NCBI RefSeq assembly: GCF_050942215.1 | Contig: NZ_CP192056.1 | Location: 5,146,001 to 5,210,000 of the forward strand | Source: Sphaerimonospora sp050942215 | GTDB taxonomy: Bacteria > Actinomycetota > Actinomycetes > Streptosporangiales > Streptosporangiaceae | Direction of reading: 5' to 3' | DNA length: 64,000 nt | Shown here: positions 7,114 to 15,390 of the stretch, piece by piece | Numbering within the stretch: position 1 is the stretch's first letter | Layout of the letters: the number at the start of each line of letters is the position of its first letter | Translations under genes and position numbers: made by a program | Notes under the pieces: generated by a model | The model's database searches: none | Seen by the model: only the letters and a program-made list of their open reading frames with translations | What the model was told of the DNA's origin: nothing

Positions 7114-8322
7114 TCACGGGGTGAGGGCGACGGGGAGGGTTTTGATGCCGTTGACGAAGTTGGATCTGAGGCGGGTCGCCGCGCCGATCTGGCGGATGTC
7201 GGGGAAACGCCGGGCCAGCGTCTCGAAGAGGACCTTGAGTTCGAGCCTGGCGAGATGATTGCCGAGGCAGAAGTGCGCCCCGCCGCCGCCGAAGCCGATG
7301 TGCGGGTTGGGGTCACGGCCGACGTCGAAAACGTCGGGCAGGTCGAAAACGTCCTCATCGCGGTTGGCCGACGAGTAGAAGACCACCACCTTGTCCCCTT
7401 CGGCGATCCTCTGACCCCGGATCTCGGTGTCGGCGGTCGCCGTACGCCTGAACAGGTTCACCGGAGAGACCCAGCGGACGATCTCGTCGGCGGCCCGCGC
7501 GGCCAGCGACGGGTCGGCGACCAGCCGGGCCCACTGGGCCGGATGCTCGAACATGGCCAGCATGCCGCCCGACGCGGCGTTCCTGGTGGTCTCGTTGCCC
7601 GCGACGATGAGCAGCAACACGAACAGGTTGAACTCGTCCTGCCCCAGTACCTCTCCGCTGTCGTCGGGACGCAGGAGCCGGGTGACGATGTCATCCCTCG
7701 GGTCCTCCCTGCGCGCCGCGGCCAGAGCGTCGGCGTACGCGTAGACCTCCATCGCGGCCGCCTGGCCCTCCTCCGGGGTGGCGGCGTAGTCGGGGTCCTC
7801 ACTGCCGATCAGCCGGTTCGACCACTCGAAGATCTTGTCCCGGTCCTCCACCGGGGCGCCGAGCAGCTCGCAGATCACGTACAACGGGAGCGGCGCCGCG
7901 ACGTCCCTGACGAAGTCCACCTCGGGCAGGCGCTCCACCTCGTCGATGAGCCGCCGGCAGATGTCCCTGATGTGCTCCTCCATCCGGCCGATCACCCGGG
8001 GGGTGAAGCCGCGGTTGACGAGCGAGCGCCGCCGGGTGTGCTCGGGCGGATCCTGGTTGAGGATCATCAGCCGCTGGAGCTCGATCTCGGCCTGCGGCAG
8101 CTCGTCGAACAGCGCCAACCGGCGAAAGGAGGAGAACAGGTCCGAGCGGCGGGAGACGTGCACGACGTCCTCGTGCCTGGTGATCGCCCAGAACCCGGGC
8201 CGGCCGCGCCCGGCGTCCCCCTCGTGCCAGAAGACCGGCGTGTTCGCCCGCAGCCGGCGGAACTGGTCGTACGGAGCCCCGCGCCGCGCGTAGAGGTCCT
8301 GATCGACGAGGTTGAATTCCAT
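7114..8322 (-). CDS. Cytochrome P450 (CYP125/CYP142/CYP124-like)
   Basis: A 402-residue soluble P450. The I-helix oxygen motif is AGNETT, the K-helix EIVR, and the heme loop is GFGGGGAHFCLGNHLAR with the cysteine ligand. The tail LRSNFVNGIKTLPV resembles steroid and methyl-branched-lipid hydroxylases of the CYP124/125/142 group. The ATG at 8322 follows GGTGGGGG; an upstream in-frame ATG at 8349 lacks a ribosome site. A KstR-like box lies 28 bp upstream. Ferredoxin and alcohol dehydrogenase genes 2.5-3.5 kb away are plausible partners. The TGA stop is formed by the rightmost core of the repeat element. Confidence 0.92.
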   Translation of the reverse strand: MEFNLVDQDLYARRGAPYDQFRRLRANTPVFWHEGDAGRGRPGFWAITRHEDVVHVSRRSDLFSSFRRLALFDELPQAEIELQRLMILNQDPPEHTRRRSLVNRGFTPRVIGRMEEHIRDICRRLIDEVERLPEVDFVRDVAAPLPLYVICELLGAPVEDRDKIFEWSNRLIGSEDPDYAATPEEGQAAAMEVYAYADALAAARREDPRDDIVTRLLRPDDSGEVLGQDEFNLFVLLLIVAGNETTRNAASGGMLAMFEHPAQWARLVADPSLAARAADEIVRWVSPVNLFRRTATADTEIRGQRIAEGDKVVVFYSSANRDEDVFDLPDVFDVGRDPNPHIGFGGGGAHFCLGNHLARLELKVLFETLARRFPDIRQIGAATRLRSNFVNGIKTLPVALTP

Positions 8323-8349
8323 TGCCCCCACCCGTTCCGCCCGTCCCAT

Positions 8350-8363
8350 TGAAGCGTGTTCTA
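8350..8363. promoter_or_regulatory. KstR-like operator upstream of the P450
   Basis: TGAAGCGTGTTCTA matches T-N2-AAC-N2-GTT-N2-A except for one base. It is located 28 bp before the P450 start codon, where it would overlap the promoter. It supports common control with the ferredoxin-dehydrogenase operon (box at 4197). Confidence 0.45.
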
Positions 8364-8430
8364 TTACGGTCCTCAACAGACCGTCAAGGGCGTACGGAGA
8401 CACAGGCCGATATCCGAAAAGGGTAAGGGG

Positions 8431-8590
8431 CGTCGGCGCGCCGCCCGAGGACGGTCGGCGCGCCACCGGGAGGGGTCGTTACGCCGCCCGGGGAGGGCCG
8501 GTGCGACACCCGGGAGGGTCGGCACGCCGCCCGGGGGGAGGGCTGATGCAACATCCGGGGAGGGCCGATGCGCCGCCCGGGGAGGGAGTC
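8431..8590. repeat. Degenerate GC-rich tandem repeat, about seven units of 21-25 bp
   Basis: Units of the type GNCGRTGCGCCGCCCGGGGAGG recur imperfectly about seven times. The stretch 8364-8633 holds no gene. It is upstream of the P450 promoter and downstream of the sugar isomerase gene, so it may serve as a terminator region for the latter. Confidence 0.6.
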
Positions 8591-8633
8591 CGGGCGGCGC
8601 ACCGCGCGGGCCGATCAGGCCTTCATCGCCGGG

Positions 8634-9641
8634 TCACTCGGATGAGAACGCCGCGTCGAAGGCGCTGTCGGGCGGGGTGATCGAGTTGAGCGTGCTGATG
8701 TAGGCGAGCGCCTCGGGGGCTCCAGCGAGCCGGTCCATGCCGGCGTCCTCCCACTCGATGGAGATCGGGCCGTCGTAGCCGATCGCGTTCAGCGCGCGGA
8801 AGCAGTCCTCCCACGGCACGTCGCCGCGTCCGGTCGAGACGAAGTCCCATCCGCGCCGCATGTCCGCCCACGGCAGGTGCGACGAGAGCCGGCCGCGTCG
8901 GCCGTCCCCGATCCGGACCTTCGCGTCCTTGCAGTCGACGTGGTAGATCCGGTCGGCGAAGTCGAGGATGAAGCCCGCGGGATCGATCTGCTGCCACACC
9001 ATGTGCGAGGGGTCCCAGTTGAGCCCGAAGGCCGGCCTGCGTCCGATCGCCTCGAGCGTCCGGACCGTGGTGTGGTAGTCGTAGGCGATCTCACTGGGGT
9101 GCACCTCGTGCGCGAACCGCACGCCGACCTCGTCGAACACGTCGAGGATCGGGTTCCACCGGTCGGCGAAGTCCTGGTAGCCCGCCTCGATCATCGACGG
9201 CGGCACCGGCGGGAACATCGCCACGGTGTGCCAGATCGACGACCCGGTGAACCCGACGACGGTGGAGACGCCCAGCTTGGCCGCCGCACGCGCGGTGTCC
9301 TTCATCTCCTCGGCCGCGCGCCGCCGTACGCCCTCGGGCTCCCCGTCGCCCCAGATGCGGGCGGGCAGGATGCCCCGGTGCCGCTCGTCGATGGGGTCGT
9401 CGCAGACCGCCTGCCCGACCAGGTGGTTGGAGATCGTCCAGACGCGGAGGTTGTGCTTGGCCAGGATCTCCCGTCTGCGCTCCACGTAGGAGTCGTCGGC
9501 CAGGGCCTTGTCGACCTCGAAGTGATCGCCCCAGCAGGCGATCTCCAGGCCGTCGTACCCCCACTCGGCCGCCAGCCGGCATACCTCCTCGAACGGCAGA
9601 TCCGCCCACTGCCCGGTGAACAACGTGATCGGACGCGTCAT
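8634..9641 (-). CDS. Sugar phosphate isomerase/epimerase (xylose-isomerase-like TIM barrel)
   Basis: A 335-residue TIM-barrel protein of the AP_endonuc_2 family. It starts ITLFTGQWADLPFEEVCRLA and has GYDGLEIACWGDHF, HEVHPSEIAYD, LNWDPSHMVWQ, YHVDCKDAKV and ISIEWEDAGMDR, which supply the His/Glu/Asp metal ligands of this family. It is the last gene of a minus-strand run with a Gfo/Idh/MocA dehydrogenase and an ABC sugar importer, a combination usual in inositol- or keto-sugar-type pathways. It probably isomerises or epimerises the imported sugar or its keto form. The exact sugar cannot be told. Confidence 0.85.
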   Translation of the reverse strand: MTRPITLFTGQWADLPFEEVCRLAAEWGYDGLEIACWGDHFEVDKALADDSYVERRREILAKHNLRVWTISNHLVGQAVCDDPIDERHRGILPARIWGDGEPEGVRRRAAEEMKDTARAAAKLGVSTVVGFTGSSIWHTVAMFPPVPPSMIEAGYQDFADRWNPILDVFDEVGVRFAHEVHPSEIAYDYHTTVRTLEAIGRRPAFGLNWDPSHMVWQQIDPAGFILDFADRIYHVDCKDAKVRIGDGRRGRLSSHLPWADMRRGWDFVSTGRGDVPWEDCFRALNAIGYDGPISIEWEDAGMDRLAGAPEALAYISTLNSITPPDSAFDAAFSSE

Positions 9642-9673
9642 CTCACACCTGCTCTCTGTCAGTCATATCGCCG

Positions 9674-10849
9674 TCATACCGCCGTCCAGCGGGAGTCGCT
9701 CGCCGCGCTCTCCTCGACGGCCGCCAGCACGCGCTGCACGCGCAGGCCGTCCTCGAACGACGGCGTCGGATCGGTCCCGGCGGCGACCGCCTCCAGGAAG
9801 TCCTTCACCTCGTGGACGAACGTGTGCTCGTAGCCGAGCCCGTGTCCGGGCGGCCACCACGCCCCCGCGTACGGATGCTCCGGCTCTGTGACGAGGATCC
9901 GCCGGAAGCCGGCGTCCGCGCCGTCGGCCGCGTCGCAGAACCACAGCTCGTTCATCGCCTCGAAGTCGAAGGCGAGGCTGCCGAGCGAGCCGTTGACCTC
10001 GATGCGCAGGGCGTTCTTCCGGCCCGTGGCGAAGCGGGTGGCCTCGAACGACCCGAGCGCCCCGCCGTCGAACCGGCCCATGAACAGCGCCGCGTCGTCG
10101 ACCGTCACCTCGCCCGTCAGCTCGCCGGTACGGCTTCCGCCGGTGAGTCCGCTCGCACCCTCGGCGAGCGGCCGCTCCCTGATGAAGGTCTCGGTCAGGG
10201 CCGAGACCCCGACGAGCGCCTGACCGGTGATGAACTGGGCCGTGTCGATGATGTGCGCGCCGATGTCTCCGAGCGCACCCGACCCCGCCTTGTCCTTGCG
10301 TAACCGCCACACCAGGGGGAAGTCCGGGTCCACGATCCAGTCCTGCAGGTACTGCGCCCTGACGTGCCGGATCTCCCCCAGCCTGCCCTCCTCGACGAGG
10401 CGCCGGGCGAGCGCCACGGCGGGCACCCGCCGGTAGTTGAAGGCCACCATGCTGCGCACGCCCCTGGCCGCAGCCGCCCGCGCCGCAGCCGTCATGGCCT
10501 CGGCCTCGGCCACGGTGTTGGCCAGGGGTTTCTCGCAGATCACGTGCTTGCCCGCCGTCAGCGCGGCGATCGCGATCTCCGCGTGCGAGTCGCCCGGCGT
10601 GCAGACGTCGACGATGTCCACGTCGTCACGCTCGATCAGCCGCCTCCAGTCGGTCTCCGTCGCCGCCCAGCCGAGCGTGGCGGCGGCAGCGGCCGTACGC
10701 TCGGCCGATCGGCCGGCCAGCACCGCCATCACCGGCTTGACCGGTAGGTCGAAGACGGCGCCGACGCCACGCCACGCCTGCGAGTGCACACGTCCCATGA
10801 ACGCGTACCCGACCATGCCGACGCCGAGCGCCGGCCTGCTCTCTGTCAC
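9674..10849 (-). CDS. Gfo/Idh/MocA family oxidoreductase
   Basis: A 391-residue NAD(P)-dependent sugar dehydrogenase. The N-terminal Rossmann domain starts GVGMVGYAFMGRVHSQAW; VDIVDVCTPGDSH and GKHVICEKPLANTVAEAE (the EKP motif with its catalytic lysine) follow near residues 75-110; the C-terminal alpha/beta domain includes GDIGAHIIDTAQF. The start is GTG after GGGGGAGAT. It is 16 bp downstream of the binding-protein gene in the same minus-strand run. It probably oxidises an imported sugar or inositol-like compound to a keto intermediate used by the neighbouring isomerase. Confidence 0.88.
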   Translation of the reverse strand: MTESRPALGVGMVGYAFMGRVHSQAWRGVGAVFDLPVKPVMAVLAGRSAERTAAAAATLGWAATETDWRRLIERDDVDIVDVCTPGDSHAEIAIAALTAGKHVICEKPLANTVAEAEAMTAAARAAAARGVRSMVAFNYRRVPAVALARRLVEEGRLGEIRHVRAQYLQDWIVDPDFPLVWRLRKDKAGSGALGDIGAHIIDTAQFITGQALVGVSALTETFIRERPLAEGASGLTGGSRTGELTGEVTVDDAALFMGRFDGGALGSFEATRFATGRKNALRIEVNGSLGSLAFDFEAMNELWFCDAADGADAGFRRILVTEPEHPYAGAWWPPGHGLGYEHTFVHEVKDFLEAVAAGTDPTPSFEDGLRVQRVLAAVEESAASDSRWTAV

Positions 10850-10865
10850 GAGATCTCCCCCGGAT

Positions 10866-11924
10866 CTAGGATTCGAAGCCGAGCGGCAGATATGTCTGCA
10901 CGTTCTCCTTGGTGACGGTCTCCGACGCCAGCGTGATCGACTGCGGCACCTGGTTCTCGACCAGGTCGCTCATGCCCTTGCCCTGGGCGATCAGCCGGGC
11001 CAGCTTGACGGCCGAGGAGGCCATCGTGGGGCTGTAGGTGACGGTCGCCTCCAGTACGCTGCCGCCCGACTGGATGTCCCGCATCGCGTTGGCCGAGCCG
11101 GCCCCGCCCACCATGAAGAACTCGTCGCGGCCCGCCTCCTTGATCGCGGCCAGCACGCCGATGCCCTGGTCGTCGTCATGGTTCCAGATCGCGTCGATCT
11201 TCTTGTGGGCCTGCAGGAGGTTGCCCGCGACCTGCGTGCCCGACTCGACGGTGAACTTCGCGTCCTGCTGCGCCGTGACGCTGAAGCCGTACGACTTGAG
11301 CGCGTCGGCGAAGCCCTTGCTGCGGTCCTGGGTCAGCGGCAGCGTCGCGATGCCCTGGATCTCCAGGATCACCGGGTCGGTGACGCCCTTCTCCTTGAGC
11401 TTCTCGCCGATGTAGTGCCCGGCCGCCACGCCCATGCCGTAGTTGTCGCCGCCGACCCAGGTGCGGTAGGACAGCTTGTCCGGGAAGACCCGGTCGAGGT
11501 TGACCACCGGGATGCCGGCGTCCATCGCCTTGCGCGCGACCTGGTTGAGCTGCTCGCCGTCGTTAGGCAGGATCACCAGCACGTCCACCTTGGCCTGGAT
11601 GAGCGTCTCGACCGCGGAGATCTGCTGGTTGATGTCGTTGGTCGGCTCGACCGCTTTGAACTCGACATCGGCGTACTGCTTGGCCTGGGCCTCGGCGTTC
11701 TTGGCGATCGCGGCGATCCAGCCGTGGTCGGCCGCGGGCGCGGAGAATCCCATCACCACCTGCGTGCCGGGCTTGTCGTTGTCTGTGCCGCCGACGGCCG
11801 TCGACTGCTGTGTCGGGGCCGCGGTGGCCTCGGGCGCGTTGCTCGTGCAGGCGGTCAGCAGGGTTCCGGCCCCGACGACGGCTCCACTCACCAGGAAACC
11901 GCGCCGGCCGACGCTTCTGTTCAT
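10866..11924 (-). CDS. Sugar ABC transporter substrate-binding lipoprotein (RbsB-like)
   Basis: A 352-residue periplasmic-binding-protein-like lipoprotein. The signal peptide has twin arginine residues (VGRRGFLVS) and a lipobox LLTAC near residue 25, so it should be exported and membrane-anchored at the cysteine. The Peripla_BP_4 fold follows: VVMGFSAPAADHGWIAA, VDVLVILPNDGEQL, IPVVNLDRVFP and IDAIWNHDDDQGIGVLAAI. It is first-in-line to feed the permease and ATPase encoded immediately upstream on the same strand. The closest families bind ribose, galactose or inositol-type sugars; the ligand here is not determinable. Confidence 0.9.
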   Translation of the reverse strand: MNRSVGRRGFLVSGAVVGAGTLLTACTSNAPEATAAPTQQSTAVGGTDNDKPGTQVVMGFSAPAADHGWIAAIAKNAEAQAKQYADVEFKAVEPTNDINQQISAVETLIQAKVDVLVILPNDGEQLNQVARKAMDAGIPVVNLDRVFPDKLSYRTWVGGDNYGMGVAAGHYIGEKLKEKGVTDPVILEIQGIATLPLTQDRSKGFADALKSYGFSVTAQQDAKFTVESGTQVAGNLLQAHKKIDAIWNHDDDQGIGVLAAIKEAGRDEFFMVGGAGSANAMRDIQSGGSVLEATVTYSPTMASSAVKLARLIAQGKGMSDLVENQVPQSITLASETVTKENVQTYLPLGFES

Positions 11925-11957
11925 GGCACTTGCTCCTCGTGTGGGTAATGGGGGGAT

Positions 11958-12911
11958 CTATGTTCGGGACTCGAGACCGCGTCGCTGCATGAGGACGGCG
12001 ATGACGATGATCAGGCCCTTCGCGATGAGCTGATCGCTCGTGTTGAGCCCGTTGAGAATGAAGAGGTTCGTGATCAGCGTGAAGATCAGCAGTCCGAGGA
12101 TCGAGCCGATGATCGTGCCGCGACCGCCGGTGAGCAGGGTTCCGCCGATGATCACCGCGGCGATGGCGTCCAGCTCGTAGAGGTCGCCGTGGGTGCTGGA
12201 CCCGGTGGTGGTGCGGGCCATGATGATGATCGCCGCGATTCCGCAGCACAGGCCCGACAGGGCGTACAGCATCATCGTGTGACGCCGCACGTCGATTCCG
12301 GCGAGCCGGGCCGCCTCCGGGTTGCCGCCGACCGCGTAGGTCCGGCGGCCGAAGGTCGTGCGGTTGAGCACGAACCAGCCCACGACCACGACGAGGGCGA
12401 AGATGTAGACCAGCAGCGGCAGGCCGAACACCCGTGTGGTCGACAGCTCCACGATGGCGTTGTTCTCCGGCTGGATGAGCTGGGTCTTGCGGTCGGACAT
12501 CCGCTGGGCCAGCCCGCGTGCCGCCACCAGCATCGCCAGCGTGATGATGAACGGCACCATCCGGCCGTAGGCGATCAGGAAACCGCCGACCAGCCCGGCG
12601 CCCGTGCCGACGAGCATGGCGCAGATCGCCATCACCACCGGCCCGTACGACTGGGTGGCCAGGGTCGTCGCCCACACCGAGGCGAGCGCCATCACAGCGC
12701 CGACCGACAGGTCGATGCCGCCGCCGATGATGACGAACGTCGAGCCGACCGTGATCACACCGATCGTCGAGGCCAGCGCGAGAATGCTCACCAGGTTCGA
12801 CGACGTGGCGAACGTGTCCGGACTGGTGATGACTCCCACGGCCGCGAGCAGGAGCAGCGCCGCGACCAGACCGAGGTGGTGGACCTCCCGTACGCGGGTG
12901 AGCATGGTCAC
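11958..12911 (-). CDS. Sugar ABC transporter permease (RbsC-like)
   Basis: A 317-residue inner-membrane protein with eight to ten hydrophobic helices and the BPD_transp_2 signature GSTFVIIGGGIDLSVGAVMAL near residues 55-75, plus GRRTYAVGGNPEAARLAGI and IGGTLLTGGRGTIIGSILG. It is the ribose/xylose-type importer permease. The GTG start overlaps the stop of the ATPase gene by four bases (GTGA), showing translational coupling. The binding-protein gene follows 33 bp downstream. Confidence 0.9.
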   Translation of the reverse strand: MTMLTRVREVHHLGLVAALLLLAAVGVITSPDTFATSSNLVSILALASTIGVITVGSTFVIIGGGIDLSVGAVMALASVWATTLATQSYGPVVMAICAMLVGTGAGLVGGFLIAYGRMVPFIITLAMLVAARGLAQRMSDRKTQLIQPENNAIVELSTTRVFGLPLLVYIFALVVVVGWFVLNRTTFGRRTYAVGGNPEAARLAGIDVRRHTMMLYALSGLCCGIAAIIIMARTTTGSSTHGDLYELDAIAAVIIGGTLLTGGRGTIIGSILGLLIFTLITNLFILNGLNTSDQLIAKGLIIVIAVLMQRRGLESRT

Positions 12912-14434
12912 AACGCGCTCCCTTCCATGATCATGTCCAGTACGCGTGCCTCGTCGAGATCACGGGCGTCCGACTCGTGGATGACCGCGCCGTCCCTCAG
13001 CACGAGGACTCGATCGGCGAGCCCGAGCACCTCGGGCACCTCGCTCGATACGAGCAGCACGCCGATGCCCTCGTCGGCGAGCCGCCGGATCAGCGCGTAC
13101 AACTCCGCCCGGGCGCCGACGTCGACGCCGCGGGTGGGCTCGTCGAGCAGCAGCAGCCTGCGGCTCCGTTTCCCGTCGCCGCGGCGGGTGAGCCAGCGGC
13201 CGAGCACGGCCTTCTGCTGGTTGCCGCCGGACAGTGTCCGTACCGGGCGGTCGGGGTCGGGCGGGCGGAGCTCCAGCGCCTTGACCAGCCGGGTGGCCTC
13301 CGCCCGCTCGCTGCGGCGGTCGATCCAGCCCAGCCTGGCGAACGTGCTGAGGCCGGCGATCGTGATGTTCCGCCCGACCGTCTCGTTCATCAGCAGCGCC
13401 TGCGACTTGCGCTCTTCCGGCGCCAGCCCCATGCCGAGCCGTACGGCTCGCACCGTGCTGCCGGGCCGCAGCGGTTCGCCGTCCAGGAACACCCGGCCGG
13501 CGCCGGGACGGCGGGCGCCGTAGATCGTCTCGACGATCTCCGAGCGGCCGGAGCCGACCAGGCCGGCGAGGCCCACGATCTCGCCCTCGCGCACGGTGAG
13601 CGTGACGTCGGCGAAGCGGCCGGGAAGCGTGAGGCCCTCGGCCCTGAGCACCTCGGGACGGCCGTCATGAGACCCGGGCTCGGGGCGGGGCGGGAAGACG
13701 TACTCGACGTTGCGGCCGGTCATCAGCGACACGATGGTGGCGGTCGGCGTCTCACGCGCGGGCAGCCCGACGGCCGCCGTCCTGCCGTCCTTCAGCACGG
13801 TCACCCGGTCGCCGATCTCGCGGATCTCCTCCAGGCGGTGCGAGATGTAGACGACCGCCACCCCCTGGCCGGTGAGCTCGCGGACGACCCGGAACAGGTT
13901 GGCGACCTCGTCGTGTGCGAGCGCGGCCGAGGGCTCGTCCATGATGATCAGGCGGGCCCGGTGCGACAGCGCCCTGGCCATGCTGACGACCTGCTTGGCC
14001 GCAGCGGGCAGCCGGCCGACCTCGGTGGCCGGCCGCAGTTCGCCGTGCCCCAGCCGGCCGAGCAGCTCGGCGGCGGCCCTGTTCATCTCACCGCGCCTGG
14101 TGAAGCCCAGCCTGGCGTGCTCGTGGCCGAGAAAGATGTTCTCCGCGATCGTCAGCCCGTCGACCAGGTCGAGCTCCTGGTAGATGGTGGAGATGCCGGA
14201 CCTGATGGCCCCCATGGTGCCGCCGAAGCGCACCTGCTCACCGCCCAGGGTGATGGTGCCCTCGTCCGGCTGGTGCACCCCGGCGAGGATCTTGATGAGG
14301 GTGGACTTGCCCGCTCCGTTCTGACCGAGCAGGCAGTGGACCTCCCCGGCCCGGACATCGAGGTCGACACCGTCCAGCGCGCGTACGCCGGGAAACTGCT
14401 TGACGATCCCCCGCATGACCAGCAGGTCGCTCAT
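12908..14434 (-). CDS. Sugar ABC transporter ATP-binding protein, two ABC domains (RbsA/MglA-like)
   Basis: A 508-residue cytoplasmic ATPase with two tandem ABC cassettes. The first has Walker A GQNGAGKST and Walker B LIIMDEPSAAL. The second lacks a canonical Walker A (GLVGSGRSE), as usual in RbsA/MglA proteins, but has LSGGNQQKAVLGRWL and LLLLDEPTRGVDVGA. The ATG at 14434 follows GGGAGAAG. It is the first gene of the importer operon and starts 84 bp from a DeoR-like palindrome shared with the divergent HAD-GH65 operon. Confidence 0.92.
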   Translation of the reverse strand: MSDLLVMRGIVKQFPGVRALDGVDLDVRAGEVHCLLGQNGAGKSTLIKILAGVHQPDEGTITLGGEQVRFGGTMGAIRSGISTIYQELDLVDGLTIAENIFLGHEHARLGFTRRGEMNRAAAELLGRLGHGELRPATEVGRLPAAAKQVVSMARALSHRARLIIMDEPSAALAHDEVANLFRVVRELTGQGVAVVYISHRLEEIREIGDRVTVLKDGRTAAVGLPARETPTATIVSLMTGRNVEYVFPPRPEPGSHDGRPEVLRAEGLTLPGRFADVTLTVREGEIVGLAGLVGSGRSEIVETIYGARRPGAGRVFLDGEPLRPGSTVRAVRLGMGLAPEERKSQALLMNETVGRNITIAGLSTFARLGWIDRRSERAEATRLVKALELRPPDPDRPVRTLSGGNQQKAVLGRWLTRRGDGKRSRRLLLLDEPTRGVDVGARAELYALIRRLADEGIGVLLVSSEVPEVLGLADRVLVLRDGAVIHESDARDLDEARVLDMIMEGSAL

Positions 14435-14517
14435 CGGCTTCTCCCGATCGAAGGTTGACCAGAAGCTACGCCTACTTTGGTCGCCCTGGGAAGGTCTTTG
14501 CATTCGAATTTTTATAA

Positions 14518-14539
14518 CTTTCGTCGTTATCAACGAAAG
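14518..14539. promoter_or_regulatory. DeoR-type operator palindrome between divergent sugar operons
   Basis: CTTTCGT-N8-ACGAAAG is a perfect 7+7 inverted repeat in an AT-rich pocket of otherwise GC-rich DNA. TTTCG/CGAAA half-sites are typical of DeoR-family sugar repressors. It lies between the ABC importer (minus) and the HAD-GH65 genes (plus), positioned to control both. No DeoR regulator gene is in the window. Confidence 0.6.
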
Positions 14540-14633
14540 CTATGGCCGAGGGATCCGTACCGATAGGAACGGCATCGGAAGGGTAGGGAGGTACGGACGA
14601 CCGGGAAGGGGACGCCGGCCGATGGGAGGGGCG

Positions 14634-15374
14634 ATGCTGGGGCTGCCCGACGGGGTGCGGGGATGCCTGTTCGACATGGACGGCGTGCTCACCCGCACCG
14701 CCAGGATCCACGCGGCGGCGTGGCGGACCGCGTTCGACGACTTCCTGCGCGAGCACTCGGAACGGACCGGCGTGCCCTTCGTGCCGTTCGACGAGGTGAC
14801 CGACTACGAACGCTACGTCGACGGCAAGAAGCGGCTCGACGGGACGCGGACGTTCCTGGCGGCGCGCGGCGTCGACCTGCCGGAGGGATCTCCGGACGAC
14901 CCGTCCGGCACGCCCACGTTGTACGGCCTGAGCAACCGGAAGAACGACCTCGTCCATACCTATCTCGACGAGCGCGGTGTGGAGGTCTTCGAGGGATCCG
15001 CGCGCTACGTGCGTGCCGTACGGGACGCCGGGCTGCACCGGGCCGTCGTCTCCTCGAGCGCCAACACGGAGCGGGTGCTCGCCGCCGCCGGGCTCGCCGA
15101 CCTGTTCGAGGCGCGGATCGACGGCGTCGTCGCCCGGGAGCGGGGTCTGGCGGGCAAACCCGACCCCGACATGTACCTCGCGGGCGCCGAGGCCCTCGGG
15201 CTGAAGCCGGTCGAGGCGGCCGTGTTCGAGGACGCGCTGGCCGGGGTGGCGGCCGGGCGCGCCGGGGGCTTCGCCTTCGTCGTCGGCGTCGACCGACTCG
15301 GGCAGGCGGACGCGCTGCGCGAACACGGCGCCGACATAGTGATCGAAGACCTCGCCCAGCTTCTCCGGCCGTGA
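14634..15374 (+). CDS. Beta-phosphoglucomutase-like HAD hydrolase
   Basis: A 246-residue HAD-superfamily protein. The nucleophile motif FDMDGVLTRTARIHA has D14 and D16; motif II is VVSSSANTERVL; the lysine is in LAGKPDPDMYLAGAEALG; and motif IV is FEDALAGVAAGRAGG. The cap domain (residues 25-95) and sequence pattern match beta-phosphoglucomutase/trehalose-phosphatase-like members. The ATG at 14634 has GGGAGGGG upstream; an ATG at 14622 is an alternative. It precedes a GH65 phosphorylase by 16 bp, the usual pairing in which phosphorolysis yields beta-glucose-1-phosphate and the mutase converts it to glucose-6-phosphate. Confidence 0.88.
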   Translation: MLGLPDGVRGCLFDMDGVLTRTARIHAAAWRTAFDDFLREHSERTGVPFVPFDEVTDYERYVDGKKRLDGTRTFLAARGVDLPEGSPDDPSGTPTLYGLSNRKNDLVHTYLDERGVEVFEGSARYVRAVRDAGLHRAVVSSSANTERVLAAAGLADLFEARIDGVVARERGLAGKPDPDMYLAGAEALGLKPVEAAVFEDALAGVAAGRAGGFAFVVGVDRLGQADALREHGADIVIEDLAQLLRP

Positions 15375-15390
15375 CGGGCAGGGAGGCACA

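Larger units (their letters stand above)
5802..7117. mobile_element. Palindromic repeat element split by a DUF559 nuclease gene
   Basis: The left arm has cores GTGATCTTGCA at 5802, 5855 and 5908; the right arm has inverted cores ending at 7011, 7064 and 7117, all at exact 53-bp steps. The outer units (GTGATCTTGCA-CTTG-CTCGCA) are perfect inverse complements; the second pair differs at one base. The left flank is C-rich and the right flank G-rich. The interior 5919-7000 contains one minus-strand gene. Three empty versions of about 240 bp occur elsewhere in the window, so this copy looks like the gene-carrying form. No target-site duplication was identified. The boundaries are those of the outermost cores. 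Confidence 0.65.

Noticed and set aside
5802..7117. Classical insertion sequence with terminal inverted repeats
   Set aside because: The gene inside is a DUF559 nuclease, not a DDE or HUH transposase; the ends are arrays rather than single terminal repeats, and I could not define a target duplication.
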